Origin: Durusdinium trenchii
Taxonomy: Eukaryota > Sar > Dinophyceae > Suessiales > Symbiodiniaceae
Direction: 5' to 3'
Length of the DNA: 64,000 bases
Assembly: GCA_963970005.1 (NCBI GenBank)
Contig: CAXAMN010014113.1
Span: 1,073,036-1,137,035 of the forward strand
Shown piece after piece: positions 48,581-56,843 of this stretch. A program made the position numbers and the translations under genes. Within the stretch, counting starts at the first letter, position 1. Each line of letters begins with the position of its first letter. Below the pieces are notes generated by a model. The model was given only the letters and a program-made list of their open reading frames with translations, was not told the origin of the DNA and ran no database searches.

Positions 48581-48912
48581 CGTTTTTCACAGGATTGGTC
48601 TGGTAGAACCTGATAAGGACAAGTTGGATTGCTGATGTTTGTTTTCGCATGTTTCGCGATGTTTGCGCTTTTCGGTATCAATACTGCAACACACTGATTT
48701 GTTGTTTGCAAGTCTGTTTGGCCATCATTTTTGCCTCTCATAAGACCCACACACTGTTTGAGCTCAATTGGACCGTTTTGGACCCGGACCCGGATATACT
48801 CTTCATGTTGATCGGTGTCTGAGTGTCTTTGGGGGTGTGCCCCACAGCAAGAACAAGGAGCTGTTCCAGCGGTGTTTTCGTTGAAAAGACGAACTCCTTC
48901 ATCGAAGCCCAC
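48184..48912 (-). CDS. 242-codon open frame, rival of the + model
   Basis: ATG-started, uninterrupted, well-mixed composition: C-C-G-A-H-P-Q-R-H-S-D-T-D-Q-H-E, then V-A-V-L-I-P-K-S-A-N-I-A-K-H-A-K and M-A-W-R-V-E-G-P-G-S-V-P. No domain is recognised. Length argues for it, the clean splice sites on the + strand argue against it. Confidence 0.36.
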   Translation of the reverse strand: MGFDEGVRLFNENTAGTAPCSCCGAHPQRHSDTDQHEEYIRVRVQNGPIELKQCVGLMRGKNDGQTDLQTTNQCVAVLIPKSANIAKHAKTNISNPTCPYQVLPDQSCEKRHLRQTGQVDGPKNRQSRQQTCDDMCIDRSFKLGKTRSIMITPWEGLLFVMSFNLLDLPPHISDKVTLTAGPASEPCLPTPTTVVTGAAMAWRVEGPGSVPRNWRNSRVTEGLKAVLQVAKHPKMQVLRASN

Positions 48913-49091
48913 TGGTTCCTTGGTGCCTCCCCGAGTCCCCGAGGCTCGTGCTTTTGGCCCTGGCGTCGTTGGCCCTGTTGATCCTCAACGGCGTCATCAG
49001 CCAGGAGAGCCTCAGCAAAGTGGTGCTCGGCGACAGAGCTGGATCGAAGGTGAAGACAGAGCTCTTCTCGTGGCTGGGTGAAGAAGGATAG
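48885..49091 (+). CDS. C-terminal exon with one membrane segment
   Basis: No ATG; open from 48885. From 48942 the frame reads L-V-L-L-A-L-A-S-L-A-L-L-I-L-N-G-V, a clear hydrophobic helix, then E-S-L-S-K-V-V-L-G-D-R-A and K-T-E-L-F-S-W-L-G-E-E-G to TAG. Third positions are mostly G/C. It could be a tail anchor or the last helix of a transporter. Two minus frames overlap. Confidence 0.4.
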   Translation, partial: KDELLHRSPLVPWCLPESPRLVLLALASLALLILNGVISQESLSKVVLGDRAGSKVKTELFSWLGEEG

Positions 49092-49277
49092 AGGGTGTCG
49101 CACGTACTATCCTGATTCATATATGCGTTTAATTCCCCTCGCAGATGCGTTGTCTTGTTTTGCCGCATCTGCTGTGGCAAGGCGAGTTTCTCGGCCACAT
49201 CAAGCCCAAATCATGTCAGGGAGACCAAACCACCGTGTGGCAGTCGCTCCAAAATGGCCATGACCTCCAGTTGACCC

Positions 49278-49559
49278 ATGGACCTCTCAAAAGAGAGAGG
49301 CAACCCGAGCAAGTTCGATGAAGGCCGCCGCAAGTCATGGCAGCCATCGAAGCCGAAGCCCAACGCCCAAACCGGGTTCATCCGAAGCTCAGCTCACCTG
49401 GCGCACCGTGAACCCCACCAACACCACACCCACCTGCACCCACCACATCCGTCGCCCAAACTGCGCACGAGAAACCACCCAAATCGCACCGAACGAACCT
49501 GTTTCGACCGGGGCGTCCAGTCCTCGACGTCGCGTTGGGAGGAGGAGTTGCGACCATGA
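49278..49559 (+). CDS. 93-codon frame, His/Pro/Lys-rich
   Basis: ATG after GACCC; M-D-L-S-K-E-R-G-N-P-S-K-F-D-E-G-R-R-K, then a His/Pro-rich middle and R-W-E-E-E-L-R-P. Likely disordered. Confidence 0.33.
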   Translation: MDLSKERGNPSKFDEGRRKSWQPSKPKPNAQTGFIRSSAHLAHREPHQHHTHLHPPHPSPKLRTRNHPNRTERTCFDRGVQSSTSRWEEELRP

Positions 49560-49680
49560 TCGAACACGATGAACGACCGAACTCTGCATTGAAAGGAATT
49601 GGTCGCTAGCCTTATCTTTCTCCCTTGACCCCTTTCGTTTTGCTCTGAGCAAGGGTGTTGCTTTTCGAAAGGTATTTGTG

Positions 49681-49925
49681 CATGTGTGTGTGTGTGTGTA
49701 TGTGAGTTGCTGTGTTGGTGTGTTGGTTGGTCGGTTGGTCCCTTGGTGCATTGGTGCGTTAGTTCGTTTGTTTTGTTTTGTTTTGTGTTGTGTTGTTTTG
49801 TGTTGTTTTGGGTTGGGTTGGGTTGGGTTGGGTTGGGTTGGTTGGTTGGTTGGTTGGTTGGTTCTTTGGTTGGTTGGTTCTTTGGTGGGTTGGTTGATTG
49901 GTTCTTTGGTTCATTTGTTTGTTTG
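49681..49925. repeat. (TG)n, TTTTG and GGGTT/GGTT simple repeats
   Basis: TG run, TTGG-GTTTT variants, then five or more GGGTT units (about 49808-49840) and GGTT units. The G-rich strand has enough GGG runs to fold as a G-quadruplex. Confidence 0.88.
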
Positions 49926-49984
49926 TTTCGTTGGCCCGATGAATGTTACAACAATATGTTGTGTCACCTCAAAAGTGACAGCTT

Positions 49985-50575
49985 ATGCCACAACAGCCAC
50001 TTTGTGTTGGAGAAGATGCTGCGTTTTCTCTTCTCCACCACAACTGCCTGCCCCCACCTCTCGAGGTCTCGACTCTACTCGTATTGAGCCTTAAGAGGTT
50101 GCCCACCTGCTCGGGTCGCCCCACTGAGCCCCGGACGGCGAACCGGCGCCGGACTTCAGGCGGCTCAGCGGGGGGCGGCTCCGCGCGGAGCGTCCGCGCG
50201 GACGGCCACGCTGAAACCTCGCGCTCAACGACGCCCGCGGGGGCGGTGTTCGCGACGGCAGCCTGGCTGCCAGGCTGGAAGACGTGGACTCCAGTCCGAG
50301 CAGTGAAGGCAAGGCATTTGGTTGGGTTTTTCATGGTTTTTCAATCGATTCGTTGGTGCGATGGGTATGGAGAATTGGTCTCTACATGCACCTTCTCCTG
50401 GAGACCTTCTTTTGAACACCGCCTTCCAAATCGCTGTTCTGTCGGTCCGAGAGCGCGTTCGGGCGGCCGCGTTCGCGTTCGGTCACCCGGGTCACGGCTT
50501 TCTGGATCGGAAACGATGGATCTGAATGATTTGCTCATCCCAAACAAAAAGAATCAAGAACCCTCAGTTCGGTGA
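49985..50575 (+). CDS. 196-codon open frame
   Basis: Ser/Arg/Gly-rich centre; ends E-T-M-D-L-N-D-L-L-I-P-N-K-K-N-Q-E before TGA. The island 50080-50270 is also open on the minus strand (49969-50334, 121 codons, V-V-E-R-E-V-S-A-W-P-S-A-R). Confidence 0.33.
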   Translation: MPQQPLCVGEDAAFSLLHHNCLPPPLEVSTLLVLSLKRLPTCSGRPTEPRTANRRRTSGGSAGGGSARSVRADGHAETSRSTTPAGAVFATAAWLPGWKTWTPVRAVKARHLVGFFMVFQSIRWCDGYGELVSTCTFSWRPSFEHRLPNRCSVGPRARSGGRVRVRSPGSRLSGSETMDLNDLLIPNKKNQEPSVR

Positions 50576-50943
50576 AGGTTTGGTTCCAAACCCCCGTTCT
50601 GTAGGGTCAGGTCACCCTCCAGTTCGTGAGGGTACCAATGAGTCTATCCGGGATCCTTGAATCCTTGAACCATTGTTCTCGTCCGCGACCGGAGTACCGG
50701 CTTCTACACCGGAGTAGTCAGGTGATCAGATGAGGGCGAGGTCCGAAGGTGCAGGGCCAGCAAGGTTGCTCCTAGTGGTGGATGGTGTTTGCGCTGAAGA
50801 GCTGAAAGTAAGTGAGACATTCTGGGTCATTGAGAGCTTGGAGGCCATTCCAAAAAATTGAAATGGAAAAGAGAATTGAAAGACCTTATCCAAGACCCTA
50901 TAAGACTGAAATCATCTGAAACGTATCATTGTGTTATTTGTCC

Positions 50944-51090
50944 CACCTTCCCGGCAAAGCTGAGGTCACCACCACACTGCAGACTCTGTCGGTAGCTGAG
51001 CTAGCGACGCCGGGGATGCCAGCGCCAGTGGAGGAGGCTGGGAGTGCGCCAGAGCCAAACCAGGACAGTGATCCTCTAGAGCCAAACTAA
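50944..51090 (+). CDS. C-terminal exon candidate, acidic Pro/Glu-rich
   Basis: Reads A-E-V-T-T-T-L-Q-T-L-S-V-A-E-L-A-T-P-G-M, then P-V-E-E-A-G-S-A-P-E-P and Q-D-S-D-P-L-E-P-N to TAA 51088. The stop lies in a 27-bp tandem duplication (AGAGCCAAACC/TA...GTGA-CCTCT, 51051-51103): CAG in copy 1 is replaced by a TAA frame in copy 2, so the duplication appears to set the stop. Confidence 0.4.
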   Translation, partial: HLPGKAEVTTTLQTLSVAELATPGMPAPVEEAGSAPEPNQDSDPLEPN

Positions 51091-51109
51091 AGCAGTGACC
51101 CTCTACAAT

Positions 51110-51640
51110 GATAGTTTAGTGGTACCAGCCAGGCGCTGTGTTTGGTGCCATGTTTCACGTTGGCCATGTGTTGGCAACGGCTGTGTGTGTTGGAGAAGCT
51201 GAAACGGCCAAGGAATCGGCTCCACCAAGCTTTCAGTTGGCACGTCCTTGGACTGCACTGAGTATCAAAAGTGGGAGTGCGGATCTACGGTGAGTCTGGG
51301 TGTTTGAACAGGTGCCTCAGGTGCCGTTGTTTTGTTTCCAAATGTGGCCAAATTGTGTAGGGAAATTGAAGTCATGTTTGGTAGTCGCTGTAGAAGCCTT
51401 AGCTTCGGTTCAGGAAAAAGGCATACATAGCATAGAGTCGCGATATTCCCCAAAGACACGCAAATTGGGCGTGGCTCAATCCCCACAAAGGTCGGGGCGC
51501 CCGTGTCCACCCTCAAGAAGCGACATCGAACCATCTCCATGTCCGCTGAACTGCGTTTCATTGGAATCAAACGAATGGCCCGGGCCCGGGAGCATTGAAA
51601 AACATACATACAAGATCCCCACCCCCTTAACCATTGTTTT
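51110..51640. other. No clear gene
   Basis: Minus 51265-51729 is open but its N-terminus is translated from poly-C/G runs. A palindrome CCCGGGCCCGGG lies at 51580-51591. Confidence 0.4.
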
Positions 51641-52054
51641 GAGGGGGGGGGCCTGAAAAATGTAACTTCCAATTCCCCCCCCCTCCCCCCCCCCTGAAAA
51701 ATGTAACTTACCCCCCCCAGGCCCAGCATTGAGGTACATGAATCTAAAAATGTAACAACATGCCTGCGAGGGATGTAGTTACATCATCTGGACCCTCCCT
51801 TCTTTGGGGGGGGGGGAGAGGGGCGGGGGGGGGAGGGGTGTGAAAAATGTAACTTGGAGTGTGCGAGGTTGAAAGTTACATTTAATAAGCCCCCCCCCAT
51901 TGGGGGAGAATGCATTGTGCAGAGTCTTGTGATGTCATTTGCCTGCGATAGTAGCAGGAATGGATCAAGAGAGAGGTCGTATGATGTTGTATGAAGTAAG
52001 AGCTAGTCAAAGACAATCAAAGCGAGAAAATCAGTGCAGTCAGAACACAGGGTG

Positions 52055-52560
52055 AAAAGGCATGTGTACATGTAACATCATGTTACATATGCCAGCTGCG
52101 CAAGCACATTCCAGGTGATACTGCATGCTTCCAAGGCCTGGACACACCTAAGTTACAATTGCTTATGGGTCCACAGCACATCACAACAAAACACAACAAG
52201 TCCACCAAAGCACTCCAGTTGAAAAGGTATGTTTAAATGTAACATGTGACAGCTGCACATAGCACAGATTAGGTGAAAATGCATGTTTCCAAGACGTCCA
52301 CATGTCTAAGTTACATTTCTTTCTTGCATTCTGGTCCAACACTGCTGACACTGTGGCACAGCAGGTCTAGAATTAAACGCACTCCTCCCACAACATCAAA
52401 ACAGAAGAACTCCAACCAAAGCACACCCAGTGATAAAGGCATTTAAATGTAACATATGCCAGGTGCACACAGCACAGTCTGGGTGATAATGCAAGTTTCC
52501 CAGGCCTGCGCACACCAAAGTTACATTTCTTTCTGGCATTCTGCAGAGGAACCAGCTGAT
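52055..52560. repeat. Diverged tandem array, units about 167-212 bp
   Basis: Units start at about 52055, 52222 and 52435 with AAAGG-AT-T, then ATGTAACAT, AGCACA, GGTGA-AATGCA-GTTTCC and AAGTTACATTTC, in the same order each time. Confidence 0.75.
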
Positions 52561-52665
52561 GAGAAGAGTTTTGCGTAGTCGAAGAGCGCAGTCGAAGAAG
52601 AAAAGAGCCCATACTCTTCAAGCAGCCTCACTGAGTCTTGCGTAGTGTTACCTTGAACCATCCTA

Positions 52666-52829
52666 GACCTGAAAAAATGTAACTTACATTTTTTACATAT
52701 TTAGTTACATTTTCCCTGGAATAATGTAACTTGCATAAGTTACATTTTTCATTAAAAGCCTAACAAATGTAAGTTACATTTTTCCAGGTATATGTAAAGG
52801 GCTAAATGTAAGTTACATTTTTTCAGGTC
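52666..52829. mobile_element. 164-bp element with 26-bp perfect inverted ends
   Basis: GACCTGAAAAAATGTAACTT plus ACATTT (52666-52691) is the exact reverse complement of 52804-52829. The interior repeats AAGTTACATTTT several times, so the whole element can fold. Solo ends (CCTGAAAAATGTAACTT) occur at 51652 and 51694. Confidence 0.85.
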
Positions 52830-53027
52830 CCCCCCCTGCTAAGGGGTAGGGATCATACAAGTATATTGGGCACATGTAATGGCAATGTATAGTAAAGAAC
52901 ATGTAGTGCTGAGACTTTCTTTGGAGAGGGCTGCGGTTCTGAGCATTTGCAACAAGCAATCCCCGCAATGAACCTAATCCAAAGATAAAGTATATAGAGA
53001 TATGAAAATCTAAGGAAAAGCATACCT

Positions 53028-53306
53028 ATGATACCTGTGGTGGACTCATGTACAGCACTCTTACAGGTAAACACGTCACACCACTCCGCCGATCATTCCA
53101 CTCCCCAGCGGCACGCCGCGTTTCGGCCACTATGTGTCCCATTCCCGAATGGCACAGACTCACGCAAATGCTTTACACCAAAGCCGCGCCAAACCGCATG
53201 GCACAGCGACATGACAGACGTAATTTGGCCACACGGTGTGCCACAGACTGGATACAACCATGTCCAGGACGCCCGCTCCGAAAGTAGAAGTAGGAGTAGT
53301 CAGTAG
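53028..53306 (+). CDS. Exon candidate, two overlapping frames
   Basis: 53028-53306 and 53048-53287 are both open after CTCTTACAG. The first has D-M-T-D-V-I-W-P-H-G-V-P-Q-T-G. Undecided. Confidence 0.28.
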   Translation: MIPVVDSCTALLQVNTSHHSADHSTPQRHAAFRPLCVPFPNGTDSRKCFTPKPRQTAWHSDMTDVIWPHGVPQTGYNHVQDARSESRSRSSQ

Positions 53307-53400
53307 TCACTCTCCGACTCTGTGCGTTTGAGAGTACTCTTTTCCTTGACCGGTCCTTCAAATCTGGTCCCCTGACTTCTTGCTCTCCTCATCATGACTT

Positions 53401-53540
53401 GTGCTTCAACATGCGTTGGTAAGAAGAAGGCGGAGCCTCTGGTTGGACTGTTTTCGATGCGCCTCCTTCCAGGAAGCCTTTGTTGTGCACAGGCCTGTCA
53501 GAGTTCTTGTCGGGCCACTTCTTTCCTTAATTGAAGATGG
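53401..53540. other. Short + frame, weak
   Basis: 53401-53604 + is open (F-Q-E-A-F-V-V-H-R-P-V) but short and partly in the next array. Confidence 0.25.
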
Positions 53541-53935
53541 CTTTCGGGGACCCGCGGACCGGAAAATAGTCTCCGGTGTCCTTTCCGTATGCAAAATATA
53601 TTAATCATTGGGCACCTGTCCTCTATCAAAGGCGCCAAGGTAGTAATACCCCTCTAGTAGTCATGGAGCCGTGGCCTCCCCGTAGCGTTCGTCAACAATC
53701 GTTCCTCTACTGAAAACAATCTTCGGTGTCGTCCTTCCTTTACCAAAAAATCTTTGGAGGCACCTCTCCTTTATTCAAAGAAGCTGTCTGTCGAATGATG
53801 TCGAATGTTTTGATTACCTTTACTAAAACAGCTTTCGAGGGGTGCTTCTTCGACTAAAATTCAATCTTTGGGGGTCCTTCCCTTACTAAACATAACCTTT
53901 GGGTGCCGTTCCTTTACTAAAAATGGTCTCAAACG
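53541..53935. repeat. Degenerate tandem array, unit about 31-35 bp
   Basis: Nine or so units of the type CTTTGGGGGTCCTTCC-TTTACTAAAA with variable A-rich ends; best preserved in the last three units (53840-53935). Confidence 0.7.
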
Positions 53936-53941
53936 AACCAG

Positions 53942-54180
53942 GAGCCATACCTCGAGCGAGTGCAGGTTCACGACTGTGACGGACCTGTCCTTGACCGCTG
54001 CCAAGAGAGGGCGGAGGAAGCCCGGGCTGGCAGGCTGGCCGCCACTGCACCACCCCGGTAGGGTGGAGCAGGTCCTCCTCGTACATGACGAGGATCTGGG
54101 AGCATGTCCCTCCAAGGCAAAGCTCCAGAAGCCAGCAACCGTTGTACAACATCCAACTGATCCCTCACATGCACACCTGA
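53942..54180 (+). CDS. Two-exon C-terminal gene model
   Basis: Exon 53942-54057 follows ACGAACCAG in phase 0 and reads E-P-Y-L-E-R-V-Q-V-H-D-C-D-G-P-V-L, then R-C-Q-E-R-A-E-E-A-R-A-G-R-L, with strong G/C third positions; it ends CCCCG|GTAGGG in phase 2. Exon 54123-54180 follows GGCAAAG with the single matching base and ends at TGA 54178. Intron 65 nt. Minus and other + frames overlap, but charge pattern and phases favour this. No family is recognised. Confidence 0.45.
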
Positions 54181-54367
54181 GTTGAAGCAACTCAAAACTC
54201 AAGTTCGGCTTGTTCTGACCTCGCTTTTGATTCATGACGTGGTTTCAATGAATGTTTTCTCTAACAATAGGATGTGGTTGTATGACTGCTGATTTTCCGG
54301 TGTCCTACAAATTGCAACAGCCTACATATTTCAACTCTCATCTGACAACAGCGTGACTTTTGGCGAG

Positions 54368-54820
54368 TCAGCGTGCTGGCCACAGACTTCAACAATGGTA
54401 GGCCAGTGCGTTGGCTACCAGGCTTCAACAATGGTAGCCAGGCAACATACATGGAAACCAAGTATCCGGGCTCCAATCCAGAACAAAACGCGTGGAAACC
54501 CAGCGTGCTGGCCACCAAGCAACACACATGGTACACCAGCTCGCTGGCAAATAGCAGCAGCATACATGGCAAGCCAGTGTCCTGCCTACCAAGCTGCAAG
54601 AACACAAACGGCAAGCCAGCGTGCTGGCTACCATTGCAGCTGTGCTTACTACTTGTGGCAAAGCCAGTCAGTCCTGGCTGCAAAGATGGAACGCGACACT
54701 GGTCAGCCAGCGCGCTGGCTTCCAGTCAGCACGGCATGCCAGAGTGCTGGGCGCCAACTATGGTAAACAAGCTTGCTTGCTACCACAACATACATTCATA
54801 GCAGGATGCTGGCCACCAGC
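54368..54820. repeat. Degenerate tandem array with a CAGCGTGCTGGC core
   Basis: About ten units of 32-48 bp, each starting near CAGCGTGCTGGC-ACCA and ending near ATGGCAAGC. The core with flanking bases, GCCAGC-GT-GCTGGC, is a near-perfect palindrome. Stray copies lie at 55625 and 55745. Frames of about 140 codons are open on both strands through the array and are probably by-products. Confidence 0.75.
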
Positions 54821-54976
54821 TCCAGGCCTCTCTGAAACAGTCTGAAAATGTCTGAGGCAAAGTAACAAAATTTTGCTTGGCTTCAAGAAATACAACTGTT
54901 CACCTGGCATTGAACATCCACGGTTGTATGTCCTGTCGTCATCAGTCACACACGCCGTTCTTCCCCTGGTGAGGCC

Positions 54977-55228
54977 ATGGTTACTATCATGCATTGTCGT
55001 TTTGTATTCTGGAGACAAAAGTCAAACCTGCATGCTGCCAGATTCACAATGATTGAACATGTCCTATTGCTTCGTTGTGATGTGATTGTCATATCAGTCT
55101 GTGCCAAGCGCCCCGCAAAGATGATGCTTAATGAGAAAGGACACCCAGTAAAGGAAGGATACCCGAAGACCATTATAGTAGAAGGAAGATGCCCCCTGGC
55201 CGCCTGCTCACGCCACACGCCAACCTAG
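54977..55228 (+). CDS. 83-codon open frame
   Basis: ATG-started: hydrophobic centre H-V-L-L-L-R-C-D-V-I-V-I-S-V-C-A, then K-M-M-L-N-E-K-G-H-P-V-K-E-G-Y and a TAG. A minus frame overlaps almost exactly. Confidence 0.36.
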   Translation: MVTIMHCRFVFWRQKSNLHAARFTMIEHVLLLRCDVIVISVCAKRPAKMMLNEKGHPVKEGYPKTIIVEGRCPLAACSRHTPT

Positions 55229-55253
55229 GTACAAAAAGGTAAGGAGGACGCAA

Positions 55254-55388
55254 GTGCAGCAATCCCACCATCTGCATGGGCGCTTGTACTCCGACATCTC
55301 CAGCGACGCAAACTGCGATCCCCAAGGAGAGGTCCCCAACGATAGATCCAGGCGCGAAGCCGGCGAAGCCGTCAGAGTAAAGACAAAA
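55254..55388 (+). CDS. Exon candidate ending at GTGAGA
   Basis: After GACGCAAG: H-G-R-L-Y-S-D-I-S-S-D-A-N-C-D-P-Q-G-E, then R-S-R-R-E-A-G-E-A-V-R-V-K-T-K at a GTGAGA donor. Confidence 0.42.
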
Positions 55389-55401
55389 GTGAGAAGCGAG
55401 T

Positions 55402-55773
55402 ATGTTTCAACATTGCTTGTCCAACACGGTGCACCACACACACACACAAAATCTGCGCGAAACACTTTGCAAAGAGATCCCTGAAACCATGATGCCTGAT
55501 ACCAAGGGAAGTTCTGGGTCTTGCGAGATCTTGGGCAGTCATCTCATAAACCTACAGGTGAGGGGCAAAGACACCATTTGCTCATCAAACCACTGGGCGA
55601 CAGCCATGGAAACCAAATGGCAAGGCCAGCATGCTGGCTGCACGATTTCCGTCGGTGGCTCATCCGCCCCAACGAAAATTCCCATTTCACTCCATTTGAG
55701 CATCCAACACGCACGATCTCCGCAGAGGGTCACGTTCCGACACCCTGTCAGGGCGCTGGCTAACAAAGAGTAG
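55402..55773 (+). CDS. 123-codon open frame
   Basis: Reads L-R-E-T-L-C-K-E-I-P-E-T-M-M-P-D-T, then C-E-I-L-G-S-H-L-I-N-L. It includes a stray GCCAGCATGCTGGC palindrome near 55625. Could be a continuation of the 55254 exon in another frame. Confidence 0.33.
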   Translation: MFQHCLSNTVHHTHTQNLRETLCKEIPETMMPDTKGSSGSCEILGSHLINLQVRGKDTICSSNHWATAMETKWQGQHAGCTISVGGSSAPTKIPISLHLSIQHARSPQRVTFRHPVRALANKE

Positions 55774-56030
55774 ATATAGAATGATTTAGAGACCTAAAAT
55801 GCCGAGATACGTCACGCACGCGTATGTTAGCATATATTTTATATACACCGCTTCGCGGCCGAAGCCGCCTGCACAGATCGCAACCTGTGCTCTCGGAGCC
55901 GGGGAAAGAAATGCGGCGCGCAGCTCCGCATATGCGATTGTTCCCCCCCAAACCCACATGCTCAATACCATTCACCTCATCCAGTCGGACTGGGCACACG
56001 ACCGAACACATCCACGATATCAATCGTACA

Positions 56031-56209
56031 GTGTCCCGCGGTTTGCCTAAACGTTTGCAATTTCTGCGATGTCTATAACGCAGTCTCCCCCGGCCGGCAT
56101 AACCGGCATCGCATATCCATAGTGCAGCGCCCTTGGCTTGCCGAGACGTCTGCGATGTCAATAATGCGATCTGTACCGACCGGCATGACCGGCATCGCCA
56201 ACGTCTGGT
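56031..56209. repeat. Two tandem units of about 90 bp
   Basis: Both units carry CTGCGATGTC-ATAA-GC, CCGGC and CATAACCGGCATCGC / CATGACCGGCATCGC. Minus 55760-56230 (156 codons) translates across them and is not trusted. Confidence 0.65.
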
Positions 56210-56535
56210 CCAATTTTGGTCAATTTTCAAAAAACATTGAAAAGCACAGCATTTCTAGGAGAAAAATGCGCCCCCCCCCCAAGCTAAAGCTTAGGATTTA
56301 TCTAGCCGGATTCCTTGCGATTTACACGAGCCTACACAACGCCCTCGGCACCTCCGGCGCGGGCGGATTTTACACATGTGTTCCCTGATACAAGAACCCA
56401 GCTAAAGTTACAATAAATATTTTGCAGGTGTGAGACCCCAGTACCAAAACAATGCTACTGCGCTACCCAAACTTTGTATGACCACCTCCGTAGCAACTCT
56501 AACAAACCACACTTGCAAGCTACGGCCGTACTCAT

Positions 56536-56708
56536 GGCACACCTACAAATTGCAAACATATAAGTAGCCTCAAATGTAGCAGCTCAAATCCCTGTCGCGC
56601 ACCTACAAATTACAGATATATAAATCTCAAATGTAGTAGCGCAGATCTTGTGGCATACCTACAGATAAGTCTCAAATATTCTCAACCGTAATAACGCAGA
56701 TCTGTACC
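56536..56708. repeat. Tandem array, three units of 55-61 bp
   Basis: Units at 56536, 56597 and 56652 start GGCACACCTACA-AT and contain ATAAGTCTCAAATGTAG and AGCGCAGATC. Confidence 0.78.
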
Positions 56709-56843
56709 GCAAGCCCTTTCTACAAAAGCATCCTTCGCAACCCTCCCGGGAAAAAAGGTTTCTCCCTGTCGCTGGATGCATGACTCAACGTTCCAATTTC
56801 CGATGTTTTTACCATGTCTTACCTTTTCACCGCTCTTTCGCAG

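Larger units (their letters stand above)
51650..52830. repeat. Block of ATGTAACTT / AAGTTACAT sequence
   Basis: At least 15 occurrences of ATGTAAC or its complement GTTACAT in 1.2 kb, on both strands, separated by poly-C/poly-G runs in the first 300 bp. Few or no such clusters occur elsewhere in the window. Contains the tandem array and palindrome listed separately. Confidence 0.85.

Noticed and set aside
51265..51739. Minus frames with Gly-rich N-termini
   Set aside because: They begin in poly-C/poly-G tracts and repeat sequence; no other support.
54261..54801. Three frames of about 140 codons on both strands
   Set aside because: They are translations of the CAGCGTGCTGGC array; openness follows from the repeat.
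54368..54820. Possible CRISPR-like array
   Set aside because: Repeats are degenerate and spacers vary in length; no cas genes; eukaryotic context. It is a decayed minisatellite.
55760..56230. 156-codon minus frame
   Set aside because: Arg/Cys-rich translation of a two-unit tandem repeat.
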